NCBI RefSeq assembly: GCF_000344685.1
Contig: NW_006920428.1
Location: 305,041 to 369,040 of the forward strand
From: Gloeophyllum trabeum ATCC 11539
Taxonomy: Eukaryota > Basidiomycota > Agaricomycetes > Gloeophyllales > Gloeophyllaceae
Direction of reading: 5' to 3'
DNA length: 64,000 bases
Part shown: piece after piece, positions 1 to 12,081 of the stretch
How positions within the stretch are numbered: position 1 is the first letter of the stretch
Layout: each line of letters opens with the position of its first letter
The notes under the pieces: generated by a model
What the model saw: only the letters and a program-made list of their open reading frames with translations
Database searches by the model: none
Told to the model about the DNA's origin: nothing
Translations under genes and position numbers: made by a program

Positions 1-626
1 GTCGTGCTTGATGTTATTATGCTAGCGTTCGCCCGTGTGTATCAAGGGATTTCCTATATGATACAACACATATTACTAGTATACAAGGAATATATCATGT
101 TTTTGGAGGCTCCATACGGATGTCCACCGCTGCCGCCGCCGACGGGTGCGACGAGCTCGGGGTTTACGACGGTGGCGACACTCGATAGCAGTGCTCAAGT
201 GACAGCACTGATATGTCCAGTCAATGTCATGAATTTTCTGTATTTAACGAGATTTATTGTACATTTTTACAACTACATATAAGCAAGAGGTTGTGCTCGT
301 CGTCGGCGACGACGATGACGGGTCGGTGGACAACGACAGAGAGGCGGGATGCGCCGACGAAGCGCCGCGGCAGTGACGTGGGCAGCGTCTTAGGGGTCTA
401 TTACCAGACCCTTACCGGAGTCGGCCCGGAAGCGGGCAGCAGCACAGTCGAAGGGACAGCGGAGACGGGGTGTTGGGCGACGAGGCAGGGGTTATTATAC
501 GTGCTGGACAGTGCCACGTACAGCAGATACACGGTACTCTCGCTCGTATGTTAGAGAGTACAGGTGGGGTAGGATTCCGTAGGAAACAGATGGGGCATTA
601 ACGTGGGGTGGGCAAATAAGGTTTCC

Positions 627-678
627 GAGCCTAACTAGGCTCGCGACTCCGTCTACAGTCGCAAGCCTAGTTAGGCTT
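627..678. repeat. Inverted repeat (potential hairpin)
   Basis: The left arm is 627-648 and the right arm 657-678, matching at about 20 of 22 positions across an 8-nt spacer. The core of each arm is itself nearly palindromic (AGCCTAACTAGGCT and its complement). No gene is adjacent, so a role as a terminator or transposon end cannot be told apart. Confidence 0.55.
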
Positions 679-1945
679 GTTTCTGTCGTCACCCGGGTGC
701 GTGGTTTTGGTGAACTTGCAAGTTTTGCGCGGGGCAATCACCTTCCACTCGTGTACGTAATGCCGTGTATGCACTCGTGAGAACCGTGGTCCGGCAAGCG
801 CCGACAAGCTGTGGCGATGTCCCAGACGAAGGTAAAGCTTCTCTGAAAGTGTTTTGTCGTCAGGAGTAAAATCTAATATTCCTGGAAGTCAAGCACTATG
901 ATAAGGAAACAGAACATGAGACGTACGTCCATGACTACCCCAAAATACGCGAGTGATTATCGACTGACGCTGTTTCATGGCGGTTAAAGTAAAGTAACGT
1001 CGAATGTGATCGCTAGAAGAAAGGTCGGGTGGAGAAAAGAGCGGAACGTCTTCATTTATGTAGGACCGTCGTGGATGGTATATACGCCCAGGCGAGGCAG
1101 TAGCGACATCCCTTAAGGTATCCTGACGTATCTGTACAGTGAAGAATCCGGCGCTGTCGGAGGTCAGGAGAAGGTTTGGCTCTGACAGCCGCATAGATGG
1201 TTAGGACGCAAGATAGAGCAGGGTCAGCATTAACGTACCACTAATGAGCCACAGCCAAGGCCAAGTTAAATGAACTTGTATTGAAGGAGATCTGATACCT
1301 CCACGTACGGAACGGAAGACTTCACTTAAATCTGCAGAATACTGGTCATCTAGTGCCTAGTATTCATCCATCTAGCTTAAGGTCCCGCACAGTAATTTAG
1401 GGCAATGAGTAGCATTGTTGACCGGACGTACCCAGAATCTAGATCCAAGGCAGTTGTGCCACCTACCGTATCAAATATGCGTGGCAAGGGGTGCTGTATG
1501 CATAGTCCTGTGCTATATCTGTCCTCAGAGGGCAACAACGGCAGGTTTTATGACGCTTGCAGCGTAGCGGTACTTTTATGCCCTCACTAGCTCTGAGAAT
1601 CACGCATGCTGAAGTTGTTGAAGGATTGCATTCAGGCTTACCTCTCGAGATCTCTCCTGCCCTCGGTGCCATCGGTATGTATCCATGTCTAACGCGCACA
1701 AAGAAGTTCTGGAAGTGTGCATACCTTTCCTGCTGATATCCGTCCATGTCCAAGTTATAGACTTGCATACATACGCTTCCAGGCCCATAATTTCGAGCCA
1801 TTCACGAGTAAAACCATTCATCTTCGTTTGAAAGCATCACGGAAGAAAAACTCGGTGTCCCGCATCGTTCCTGTCGTTACTGCAGCTTAAACTGCAATGC
1901 CCGGGTAAGTGGGAGGCCAGTGGAAAGGCGGCGGGCGTGCAAGGA

Positions 1946-1965
1946 GGACGCGACGCGTCGCGTCC
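1946..1965. repeat. Perfect 20-bp palindrome
   Basis: GGACGCGACGCGTCGCGTCC reads the same on both strands. It contains a central ACGCGT, the MluI cell-cycle box core of yeasts, but there is no gene close by that it would obviously control. Confidence 0.5.
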
Positions 1966-4900
1966 AGAATTTCAGTCACGTGTTTTGGGCGCCGCTACAG
2001 TCAAACTACTAGTAGCGTTGTGGTCCTGGATTCACTGGCGCTCACTTAGAAGTTAATGAACTGGTTCATCTTTACTTGAAATCATTCAGTCCAGCGTTCG
2101 CGGTGATAAACGATGTTAAGCAAGGATTGGCTGGTACGTCTGCAAAGAACTCTGTTTTGTTCCAGGTATACTTTCACAATTTATCCAACCAGTTATAGGT
2201 AGATGTGACTTGACACTATTATTGAGGTTCTCGAGTTCCTGCCAAAGGCGGCGACGTCGTGCCGATAGGGAAGATGACAGCCCGGTATGGACGGCCGGCC
2301 TACCTCCGCATCAAATGGAGACGCGGGAGAAACCCAAACACTGCCTACGAGCTTTGGAGGCCCGGCTCTGGCACGACAAATTTGATACAGAAAAGAATCA
2401 TAGTTGTTGCCAGGAGGCTTGTCCCGGACATCCTGGCAGTTCATCATTCATGATTCTACGTCATGGTTGCCTGTACTTTCTACGCCCTCTGTTCAAGCAC
2501 CGATTAACCTTACCGAGAAGGCGACGAATATCTGGGTAGTAAGCAGTCCAAGAGCTTACATCTCACTACAAAGGCAGGACGGCCCAGTGCGAATGCCACA
2601 AAATGAATGCGTGACGAAAGCCTACGACGCATCACTCTTTTCATAAGAGCCGCTCTTACATGGTTCGGTCTCGCGTAATCCTCTGTTTGAAAGGAAGGCT
2701 TCTCGCCGATATCATTACCTATCCTTCCTTTGCAGTTGGTGGATGCCAGTCCTTCTCTTGGGTCGTAAGTTCGGCCACCGCATCCCTCGTAACTGAGCCA
2801 ATCCCACGTACTCGGGCATCTGAAGCAGCGCTGAAGCAACAGCTATATCCCTCGTAAGTATAGGAACAGCGTGTTCCTATAGCCTCCCGTATGAGAAGGC
2901 ACAATAGCGCTATCCGCCGTCATACACCGTAGTGGAGGCCTCCGCGCATGCGGGATGTAGCTGGATCGTTGTACGACCTACACTCTATCGGACAAAGACT
3001 AAAATGCAAGTTCCATTTGCTAATAAGTCGCTCTGACTCGCTCATTACCTACTTAGGCGCGTACAGTAGTCCGAGTGTAATTCAGGTTTCCGTGACTTCG
3101 GACGATATAGAGGTGATAAAAATACCGCGAGGACTTCGGTGGCTGACCGTGGAATCGTTTTAGAGACTCAAGTTTGGCTCTCCACCGGCTTAGCGGACTC
3201 CTGCTGAGCGCGTAAAGCAGCCATCATCGGAAGCTCGAACGTGGATACGCACATGTAAGGTCTTTCACATATCCGTTCGGAAGTGGTCAGTGTTAAATGG
3301 ACCCCCTATGCCCTCACACTGATTTCCACGGTGGTCTCACGACCCTTCGGTGAATGTTTACCCCCCGTCTGGCTCCCCACGTCCGTAAAACGAGTGGGAT
3401 AAACCGACTCTCCTGCGTGTCCCTTTTCTAGAGAGAAGTTTCCGCTTCCGACACTCGCACGAATCGTCGCACCTCAGCCAGGTGTCGATATCTACCGAGG
3501 AAGGCCAAGGACCTCGCATATGGCAATCGCGGGTCCCTCTTTAGAATATCCCCACCGCTTCGCCCACGGACACAGTTGTCAATGGAAACTGCGCGGAGTG
3601 CAATCTTCGCGATGCCAAACCCTAACGCAGCTCTCGCCATATAAGATCGAAGCACTGTCCCTCACATCCCAGAGGACAATTATAACTGCTGGAGGGCACT
3701 CCCTACTCCACTCCTTCCCGACCACGCAAATGTCGGTTAATCTCGATCTAGGAGATACATATGGTGTAGTACTGAAGGGGGCGATAGTCGTCTATGGGTA
3801 CCCCTTGTGTCCGAGTTGCCTGATGTTCTCGCTGATCTCACTTCTTAGACTCTACGGCGTCACTTGCGCACAAATGATACGCTATTACACAACGTACCGT
3901 AATGATGCACCCACAATAAAGTGGCTTGTGAGTGACATCGTCCCTTCTGCACCGGCTCCAGCATTCACGTCTGCCAGGTTGCAGTGACCTGGCTGGTACG
4001 CACACTGTGTCTGTGCTAAGATTGTGTCGGCACTTGATGCGATTTGCCTTCCAGGTTGGAACCTCCCAGCTTTGCTTAATCACTCATGTTCTGTGGTATT
4101 ATCTCATCGCGCGATGTAATGGGGATCCAAACGGTTACAATTCTGCCAATTGGTGCGCACATTGAAGCTCTTTCCTTAGCATACTTGACACAGGTTCAAC
4201 GATCTAGGAGTCTCGTCGTGAGTATCCTTTTTGTCTGATGTCGGGGTGATCATTATTACTGAAGTTTGTACCGCGCAGGGTGAAACCATCCCATCGGTAT
4301 CATTGTTAAAAGCAGCTGCCAAATATTTGACTAAATCCGGAACTGTAGGAGATCGTCTTTATTCTGGTACAATGGTGCGCTCTAGGGCTATCGTCGCGAC
4401 TGCTTAAGCTGAGACATGCGTCCCCCGGACACGACCCAGTTTCTTCATAGTAAAAATCCGAAAGCGTATGGGGTCCACTCTAGCTGCAACAGCGGTTAAC
4501 TGATAACGCATTTAACGTACAGTGTCTAGAAGCAGACTAGCGTATTTGTTGGTACGTGTTCGCGGTGTCCGCGGTATGAGACGACATTGACCAACTTACG
4601 CAGCTTGTGCCTGCGATAACAGGATTAGGTTTGTGATGACATTATGAGGCTTATTTCCAACCCTCACATAATTGGGGCGATTCTTTCAACCTCAGTTTCT
4701 GCGACTGGTAGGTCTCTGAGTTGTTCTGGCTGGCAAGGGCCATGGTAATCCCTAGGCCTTTTCTTGATGTAGGGTACATTGCCGAATGGTAGGCCACCTG
4801 CTTCCATAACTGTCTGAAGACGTATAGTAGAGCATGATGCCGCAGGTACACAGCACCCTCTCTAGAGATTGCGCCACGGCAATTCCGGCTTGAAGCGGTG

Positions 4901-5999
4901 AGTTCCGAAACCCTGGCCGCCGTGGATGTTCGGACACTGGGATTCATGTTGACTGTCTCTGGCGAATAGTGGCTGGTGGCCCTGGCGTCCAGCTCCTACG
5001 CTTTCACGGACCTCCTGATCGCTGTGACGATGTGCTATTTTCTGTACAAGCAGCGGCAACAAGGATTCCATGCTTCCAAGTGCGTATCATTTCCCTGTTC
5101 ACGAGCGCGGAGCGGGTGCTGACAAAATATGCAGGTCCTTAATAAATCTTATCATCAGGTACACCATTAGCACGGGCCTAGTCTCAAGGTAGGTATTCGC
5201 GATATTGCTGTGGGTGACTACTCAGGTTATGGATTCAACTTCAGCGTCGTGGCCTGCGTGTACCTTTCCCTTGTACGTGCCCTTGTCCTACATTTTGGTT
5301 CGCCCGCTGATACTCAGGCGATCCAGTACGTCATATACGCCAAGAGTGGTAGCATGCTCAACGTCGGCGTCTACATCGTCCATGCCCAGGGTGAGCGCCT
5401 GACGAATGACTCCCATGACGCTGCTAACGACCCTTTAGTCTATCTGAACTCCATGTTAACATCGTGAGTGCTTGGTAAAATGGACGTCAGGGGTCATCGA
5501 TTAACCGTCACACTACGGCTAGGTTGAACAGCCGACGAGCATTGCGAGCCCGCCTCGAACATGCGCTTGCACAGGCCTAAATGTCGGATGGCCTCATTTA
5601 TTTTCGCGCTATGTGGTCGGGTCGAGGAACGCAATTTGTACTATACCCATATACCCTCAGGGCTTCCGCGTAATTTACCACCAGGGCTGCAACTGATTCG
5701 AAGGCTCGGACACAGCTAATCACCCTCCGACCCCTCAGGCTATGGTTAGTCTTGGTTATTCTTAGTCTACCGACGAGAGCCCCAGTCTTCGAAGTGCCTG
5801 CCATATTCTCATCAGAACGCCAGGGACTGGGCCACCGGCTCCGAACATCCATAGTCTGACCATCGACCGTCGGCGACGAATGTGAATCTGTAGTCAGCCT
5901 GAACGCAGATCCCGCAACCGTGTTACCACAGCATAAATCATTCTACAAGGGACATTAGATATACAACCGGAGGAGTCGTCTTAGAGCTCGCGAGTGCCA

Positions 6000-7604
6000 T
6001 TACAGAGGACCTCCACACGTCCCACTACCCGCAAAATTAAAAGAGGCATTCTTGAAATGCCCATACTCCCAATTATAACAATCCTACGCGGCATCAAAGT
6101 CAGAAACACGTCAATCACATGCCAAACGGGAATACCCACCACGCAGTCCTCTTCCTCGCTGAATTCGGGCACCTCCCGGCCGCCTGTCCCATTCACAGGC
6201 GGTTCCCAGTCTTCTGCGAGCAATCGCTCGACGATGACTGCGATGCCGTGGGTGCGGATGTCGACCGCCCAGCCGAGCTTGGTCACCGTGTCGTATTTCC
6301 GGACCTTGCCCAGGTGGCAGCTGGGAGAGGATTAGAAAGATGGTGGATAAAGAGAAGGTGAACCAAACTGCTTACCGAGTCTCCATAGCGTAGCCTGCTA
6401 TGGCGCATGGCGAGGTTACGCCGTTACACGTCCCCATGGGGAAGGGGTCGGCCGTGTGATACACATGGGTGATATGTTGTGTCGAGGGCTGAAAGAGGCG
6501 TTACTCTGGGTTGAGCAAAGTTCAGAGTGGTAGACACTTACTGGCGAAGGCAGGTGCAGCCGCTTGGCTGCGAGCTTCTCCCCGGGGGCTTCGAACGTAA
6601 CCACCGGGACACCAAATGTCACCCCGAGTAGAGACGCAAGGGAACCTCCTAAGGAGTGTCCTACAACAATACAATGAACATCCGTGGTCGGAGCCTTGTA
6701 AGAATGCTCACCGATTATCCAGATATTGGCGTCAGGATACATGTATGTTACATTATTATACAGGTTCTGCCGAGCGGGATGGTCAAATGTAATACCCGGT
6801 CAGCTAGAACTCTGACTTACAGTTCCGATAGGGTAAAACAGACTTTCTTGCGTCAAACTCTTCTCTACACAATCCTGATCGCACTTGTTCCCTCCTCCAG
6901 AATAACAATCGCAAACAGGTGTCCATGTCGGGCCGACTCTGGCACAGCAGCACGAGAACAGGAGATTATCATTCAATTTGTCCTTGCGGACGGTCGGACC
7001 TCCTCCACCTACGATCCAACCGGCTGACGTGCCCTTGACGGAGATGATAACAGTCGAATTGTCGGTAGAGACAAAGATATGACCTCTGAATCCATCAGAA
7101 TCAGGTTCCCAACCAAAGGGATAGCTCTATATCAAGCCTTGAATCATATAACAGACTGTAATGGCCAGAAGTCCGGGAAATGCCTACCGAGTTCCAGTCC
7201 GGTCCAAGATCATACCAATTCTTTGCACCCGGCTCGGTATAAGCATTGTTCGTCATCTTAGCCAGCGTAAGGAGCGTCTCCCTCTTCTCCGTATCAGGCC
7301 CTTCAACGTCGATCTCGTCCCAAGGAGGTAATTCAGTCCGCAGATGTCTCATGGAGTTGATCCGGGCATTCTGGAAGGCTATCTGGGATGCCGGACGGTG
7401 CGTCGTCAGACGCTTTGTCTTGACACCGAATGACTGCGCGAGTAGAGATTGAGGAATATCTGAAAATACGTTCCTAGTGCCATTCGCTACTCCGTGCGCA
7501 TGTCGCAGCTGGAATGTCATAGATGCTGGTTCCGCAGTTGGCACGGGTGTCCATGCAATTGTCGAGAGCAAAAGGCGGAGAGCACTTGGCAGCAACTGTA
7601 GCAT
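6000..7604 (-). CDS. ATG15: Atg15-type autophagic-body phospholipase (class 3 lipase)
   Basis: Atg15 is a vacuolar phospholipase that breaks down the membranes of autophagic and multivesicular bodies. The exons, in reading order, are 7604-7188, 7126-6821, 6766-6712, 6660-6542, 6488-6376, 6320-6140 and 6083-6000, giving 424 residues in an unbroken frame. The start at 7604 is the first ATG of the open frame; the frame runs on upstream only with a TTG. Residues 1-20 form a hydrophobic signal-anchor-like segment. Family blocks follow: a [14 protein letters not shown] segment, a KGTS block, a Cys-rich CCCARVGP segment, and the lipase elbow GHSLGG with the nucleophilic Ser, split by an intron right at its first Gly. 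The C-terminal part has CHLGK, a DIRTH block and [10 protein letters not shown]. It lacks the long Ser-rich tail of some fungal homologs. The next gene upstream on the same strand ends at 7845. Confidence 0.9.
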
Positions 7605-7844
7605 ATCATGCACTAGGATGAGGAACAAAGACAAGAAACGCAGAGTAAGGGATACCCGATACGAGATCCACGATTGAGGATTAACGAGAGGACCTGCTGT
7701 GGCGTCTGCGGATGTGAAATACACGTGCAAAGTTGATTCACTCGTAGCACGGCGAAGCGGGGTAGTAAGGTTAGGGTTCGGATACTTTGATAGCAATTAC
7801 ATATAATTTGTCTACGCTACCACTTTGTAAAGAGACGAAAATCA

Positions 7845-10800
7845 TCACAGATAAGCACTATATAACGCCGCAGTAAGCTTTCTAGCTTGACCCCTCCCCA
7901 GGACGCCTTCGCCAGTTTTTACCGGAGGCTTATGGTCGGATAGCAGATGCTCCACTTCCGACTTGCTCTGGGCGCTGTTGGACTTCTTGGGAGTCGGCTT
8001 GTGCGGGGGAGCAGTGGGAAGGTGAAGTGGCTCAATTTCAGGCGTCCGCTGGGGCATGGGATCCGTCGCGTGCGTCTCTCTGACCTTCCGAGCCTTGCGC
8101 GGCGACACACCGCCGAGAGTGGATCTCCGGCGCTCCCGCTTTCGCGCCTCTTCTTCGCGCCCCTCCTTGACTAGGCGGGCGTATTCGCTGGCCCGAGAGA
8201 TCCGCGGAGGGCGGTATTCTTCGCGGCTTCCACTAGCCGGAGACCAGCGAAGTACTGACGACCGACCATGAGACACGGAAGGTCGGCCACGAGGAGTGAC
8301 GTGCTCCTCAGCCTCACTTCCTTCAGCTTCTTCATCGCCGGGTTCAGCATCATGGATGTTCTCTGATTCACCGGTGGAGGAGGTGTCAGATGTCCCAGCG
8401 CCGAGTTCCTCCAATATCGCGAGGGCGTTCTGCTCGGCCGCCTCTCGCATCCCCTTCAGTATCATGTCCGTCTTCTGGAAGTCTTTAACCTTGTCGAAGA
8501 TGCCATACACGATTTCTTTGAGGAAACCATGATTCTTGGACATGGTATCCAAGAGGTACTCGGTACCGAGTTCCATCGCAAGCCGCCGGTCACCCGGTCG
8601 CGCGGGGGATGGCTGCGGAGGCGTTGGAGGGAGCTCTACCGTCGTGGCGATGGATGGGCGCGCAGGGACACGAGCCGCACGACCTGGCATCGAATGACGT
8701 ATTCGCGGCGGCTCACGATACCCCACAGGAGCGTCATGGGTAAAGCCTGCGAAGGTCTTCCGTCGCTCTTTCGCAGCACGGGTATCATCTCCATCGTCTC
8801 TGCCTGAAGTAACACCTATTTGGGTAAAAGGAGATGATGCTTCCTCCGGTTCTCGTACCGGATGTCTGTCAGGAGAGATGTGGCCTGAACCGTGGAATCG
8901 TGCTTTGCTGAGATCATCGGTGGTCCAGGAGGTGCCATCCCGCCCCCGCTCTGCATCGCTGCCCTCTCCTGAATTTGTTCGCGGAACAGACCGTCTCGAG
9001 GAACCCGCGACCGCACCCGCCGAAGAAACACATGGGGCCTGTTCACCGAGCGAGGTCAAAAACCGGTTGACGACGCTCTTACGAGCGTCACGCCTTGACG
9101 AAGACGCGGCAGCATTCCCCCGAGCACGACCCGCGTAATGATCTTCATCAACCTGACTGGGCTGGGTGAACGCGTGATGTACCGGGGCTTGAACGGCCCC
9201 CAAGGCGGAAGCGAGGATCTGCTCCACGTAGGCCCGAGCGCGCGCAGCTCGCCTCGGCCTGACTTCCCCTTCCTCGTCCTCGGGGATAACCTGGCTGAAC
9301 GGGTGATGGTGTTCCGCCGGAATGTCGACGGCGCGTGCCTTCCCCTTGCCCTTATCCACCCGCCTAAATTGCACATCTTCTTGTTCCGGTCCCACTTGCG
9401 TGAAGGGGTGATGGGGCCTCTCATCAACGTCATGCGCTCTGCCTTTGCCCTTGTCCGCCCGAGTGGGCTCCCTGTACCTGAACGACGCGCCCCTCTTCGG
9501 AGGCCAATTATCGTCCTGCTTCGGCGTCGGCGTGAGCACGATATACCCATCGATCTCCTCGGATTCCTGCTCAGACTCGTCCACACCACTCGCGCGTCGA
9601 CCGCTGGGAGTGAACGGAGCCCGCCCCCTGCGGTTCGTGAACGCGAGCGAGTAAGGCCCCTCAACGAGGCGCGGCGCCTGTCTCTTCAGCCTGGGAACAG
9701 CCGGCGTCGGAGGTAAAGAAGTGAACATGTTCTCCTCGTCGTCTTCGTCGGAGTCGCTCTCCGAAAGCACCAGTAATGGCGGTGTACGGCTGCGTGTGCG
9801 TCTCCGTCTGAGAGGGCGGGCTGCGTAGCGGGCTCTCGGGGTGCTAGCGGCGGTTTCGTTAGTGCCAGCCAGTCGACGGGCCTGGGTATTGAGCAGACTA
9901 GGCGTGAATGGTGGGGACGAATCAGGCCCGGATAGGGGAGGGGTCGGCTCCTGCCGTACGCCTGAAGCCTGAAATACAGGTCCTGACGGCGGAGGTTGCT
10001 GGGAAGCAGGTTCATCTTTGGGAACGACTGGCGGCACATGCTGTGATAAGGTTTCGTCCTTGGGCTGGGTAAATGTTCCGGGCATAACGCTGCCGGGTGG
10101 TTTAACAGGGGAACCTAGGCTGGGCGAGGGTGCAGATGCGATGTCAGGGTAGATATTCTGATACGGCGGGGGAGTACTTGGTTGATCCGTTAAAGACTGC
10201 GATGCGGATCTGTCCTCGCGTGGGCGTGATACTGGTTGGTACGGAGGGACTTGCTGTGACATTGGCTCGATTTTAGGCCCTGTAACTAGCAATGGTCAGA
10301 AGGATAATGTTATCATTGTGGCATGGAATACATACCATCCAGTGCAGATGAGTCGGGCAGAGGTTCGCCCTGGGGCTGAGACTGGGGCGTGGATTCCCTT
10401 TGGGCGGGAGTGCTAATAATGCTAGGCACGAAGGACGAAAGGACGGAATGGATTATTAGATCTCACCTGTCGAGTTCATCGAGTTCAAGGCTCTCCGCTT
10501 CCTCGCTATCGGCTGATTGAGAGATGTTCTGCGTCAGCTGGACTGTCACATCGGCCTCTTCCGCACTTGTCTCTGACTCGTCAGAGTCGGAAGGTTTGTC
10601 GAAAATACCGCCAGAGTAGTCGTCCGAGGGCGCGGGAGCAATGACCTCCATAAGAGTTTCATCGGGCTTATCCTGACCTTCTGAGTGTTCTGGAGGTTCA
10701 GAAACGGCGGCAATCTCGGATTCATGATTAACTGGCTGCTCTGAAGGGGGTTGAGATGACGATTTGGCCGCCACAGGTGCCATATTCGACGTGGAGGCGA

Positions 10801-11506
10801 TGGCCGTCTGAGACAGAACTTGATCTGGCCCGTCATTGTTGTCGTCGTGCGGTAATGGAATAGCTTCCACTTCCCGTTCTTTCCCTTTATCTGCTCGTCG
10901 TACCTTGTTGTTCTGGGACGTACCGCTCGGGATTTCCTTCCTAGCGGTCTCATCATGAGTGCCTCCAGACGCCTCCCCTACAGCCACCTTCTTATCAACC
11001 TGCCGTCTCTTCTGAGCCCTCTCCACAGGCTCCTCCTCTTCCTCCTCGTCCTGAGTCCTTCGTGGCCGCTTGCTTCTTGCTTGCGCAGGTCTTTCTTCCT
11101 CTTCCTCGCTGATGTCTCGGATGATCAGTTTCTTCTTATCTGACTGCTTGATCTTGTTCTTCTTCTGGTAGGTCTTGATGTATCTGTCGAAGTCGTCCTG
11201 GTTCTTCCTGTAATGTTCCCTCCACGATTGCCAGGTATGACGTTTCGCCCATGGCCATTTGTCCGTCTTGTATCCCGTCGATCCAGGTACATAAATTAAT
11301 GTCAAGGCACTCACATTGTTTACAAGATTCTGGTAGAGTTTGTTGCCAGTTCTGTTGTTGACGCCTGGGTTCTCGACCGCGATATATTGCACAAGATTCC
11401 TGGAGTCCGCGGTGGTGAATTCGACGCGCCTAGCCTGATATTAGTCCCAATGTCGCTATAAAAGTAGCCAAATATGAGATACGCACGGCGTCGTTCGTCT
11501 TACCAT
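7845..11506 (-). CDS. Rap1-type Myb-domain protein, putative telomere-binding
   Basis: The joined model has exons 11506-11504, 11434-11315, 11266-10467, 10412-10336 and 10279-7845 and encodes 1144 residues. Exon 1 is only the ATG, followed by GTAAGA, so the true start is the least certain part. Residues about 5-70 read like the Myb domain of Rap1/TERF2IP proteins: FTTADSRNLVQYIA, GNKLYQNLVNN, then WPWAKRHTWQSWREHY. The 48-nt second intron interrupts this domain and is a multiple of three, so unspliced reading would insert 16 residues into it. The remainder is acidic, Pro/Ser-rich and probably disordered, with KGKGRA-type basic patches. A helical stretch lies in exon 5 (about 8560-8400 on the window). 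Seven or so copies of a PF(T/S)(Q/P) motif recur between 10080 and 8813. By family knowledge it would bind telomeric or shelterin partners. Whether it has the Rap1 C-terminal domain I cannot tell. Confidence 0.75.
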
Positions 11507-12081
11507 CGCGTCGGTTGGGCTATGGGGTGGAAGCGTCGTTTCAGTGGCAAATCACGTGGATGCGCGTTCGCGCCAGTGACGTGACTTTACGTGACCACGC
11601 ACATGCCGCATAAGGATAGAGACTAGAGCACACCCGACATATGCCAATCTGTGAAATGCGACATATCCCATATAAAAGCCCTTTGGCGTTTTTGAGGCAT
11701 CCATCTCTCCTTTTCCCCCAACCATTACCACCGCCCTGTGCTTCGTCTGTTTCCCTTATGTATACGGACTTGGGCGGTAATCCGATCTCTAGGCTTCCCC
11801 GCGACCCTCGGAAGCTCGCGTCCGGACAACAGAGGCTCAGCATTGCACTGTCCGACTTGGCGGGAGGCTCGAGCCGTCGCATACAAGTCGGTCAATCGGC
11901 CTACCGATATGCAGGATTCGCCTCAATCGGCAGCGAGTACTTACGTCACGGTCATATGGGAAGAAGCGTCTCCTGGTCAGCTGTCTGGTCAGAAATGATC
12001 CAATTTCGTGTCGTGCCTGTAACAGCGAACCGTATAAAATGCCTCGTCGTGGTACAACAAGAGACAGAGGTATAGCCCACC
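11507..12081. promoter_or_regulatory. Divergent intergenic region between Rap1-like and alpha-glucosidase genes
   Basis: This 575-bp space separates two divergently transcribed genes. CGTATAAAAT at 12031-12040 is a good TATA box about 45 nt before the alpha-glucosidase ATG. A second TATA-like element (TATAAAAG, about 11670-11677) is followed by a pyrimidine-rich stretch typical of fungal transcription starts, but the ORFs after it have no recognisable content. An independent short transcript is possible but unproven. Confidence 0.5.

Larger units (their letters stand above)
1..5999. other. Gene-poor left end, no supported gene
   Basis: I see no ORF here that looks like protein-coding sequence on either strand. 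The longest open frame (3520-3987, +) has no recognisable motif, no signal peptide and no sensible splice partners. Two short structures stand out. One is a 22-bp imperfect inverted repeat at 627-648 and 657-678 with an 8-nt spacer. The other is a perfect 20-bp palindrome at 1946-1965. The stretch may be old transposon debris or simply intergenic. Confidence 0.5.

Noticed and set aside
3520..3987. 155-codon plus-strand ORF in the left flank
   Set aside because: No motif, no compositional bias of coding sequence, no splice partners; its length is within chance expectation for this GC content.
7605..7796. N-terminal extension of the Atg15 frame
   Set aside because: The extension starts only with TTG; the ATG at 7604 already gives a hydrophobic anchor and the family start.
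9138..9716. 192-codon plus-strand ORF
   Set aside because: It lies antisense to the Arg/Pro-rich exon 5 of the Rap1-like gene and is explained by its codon composition.
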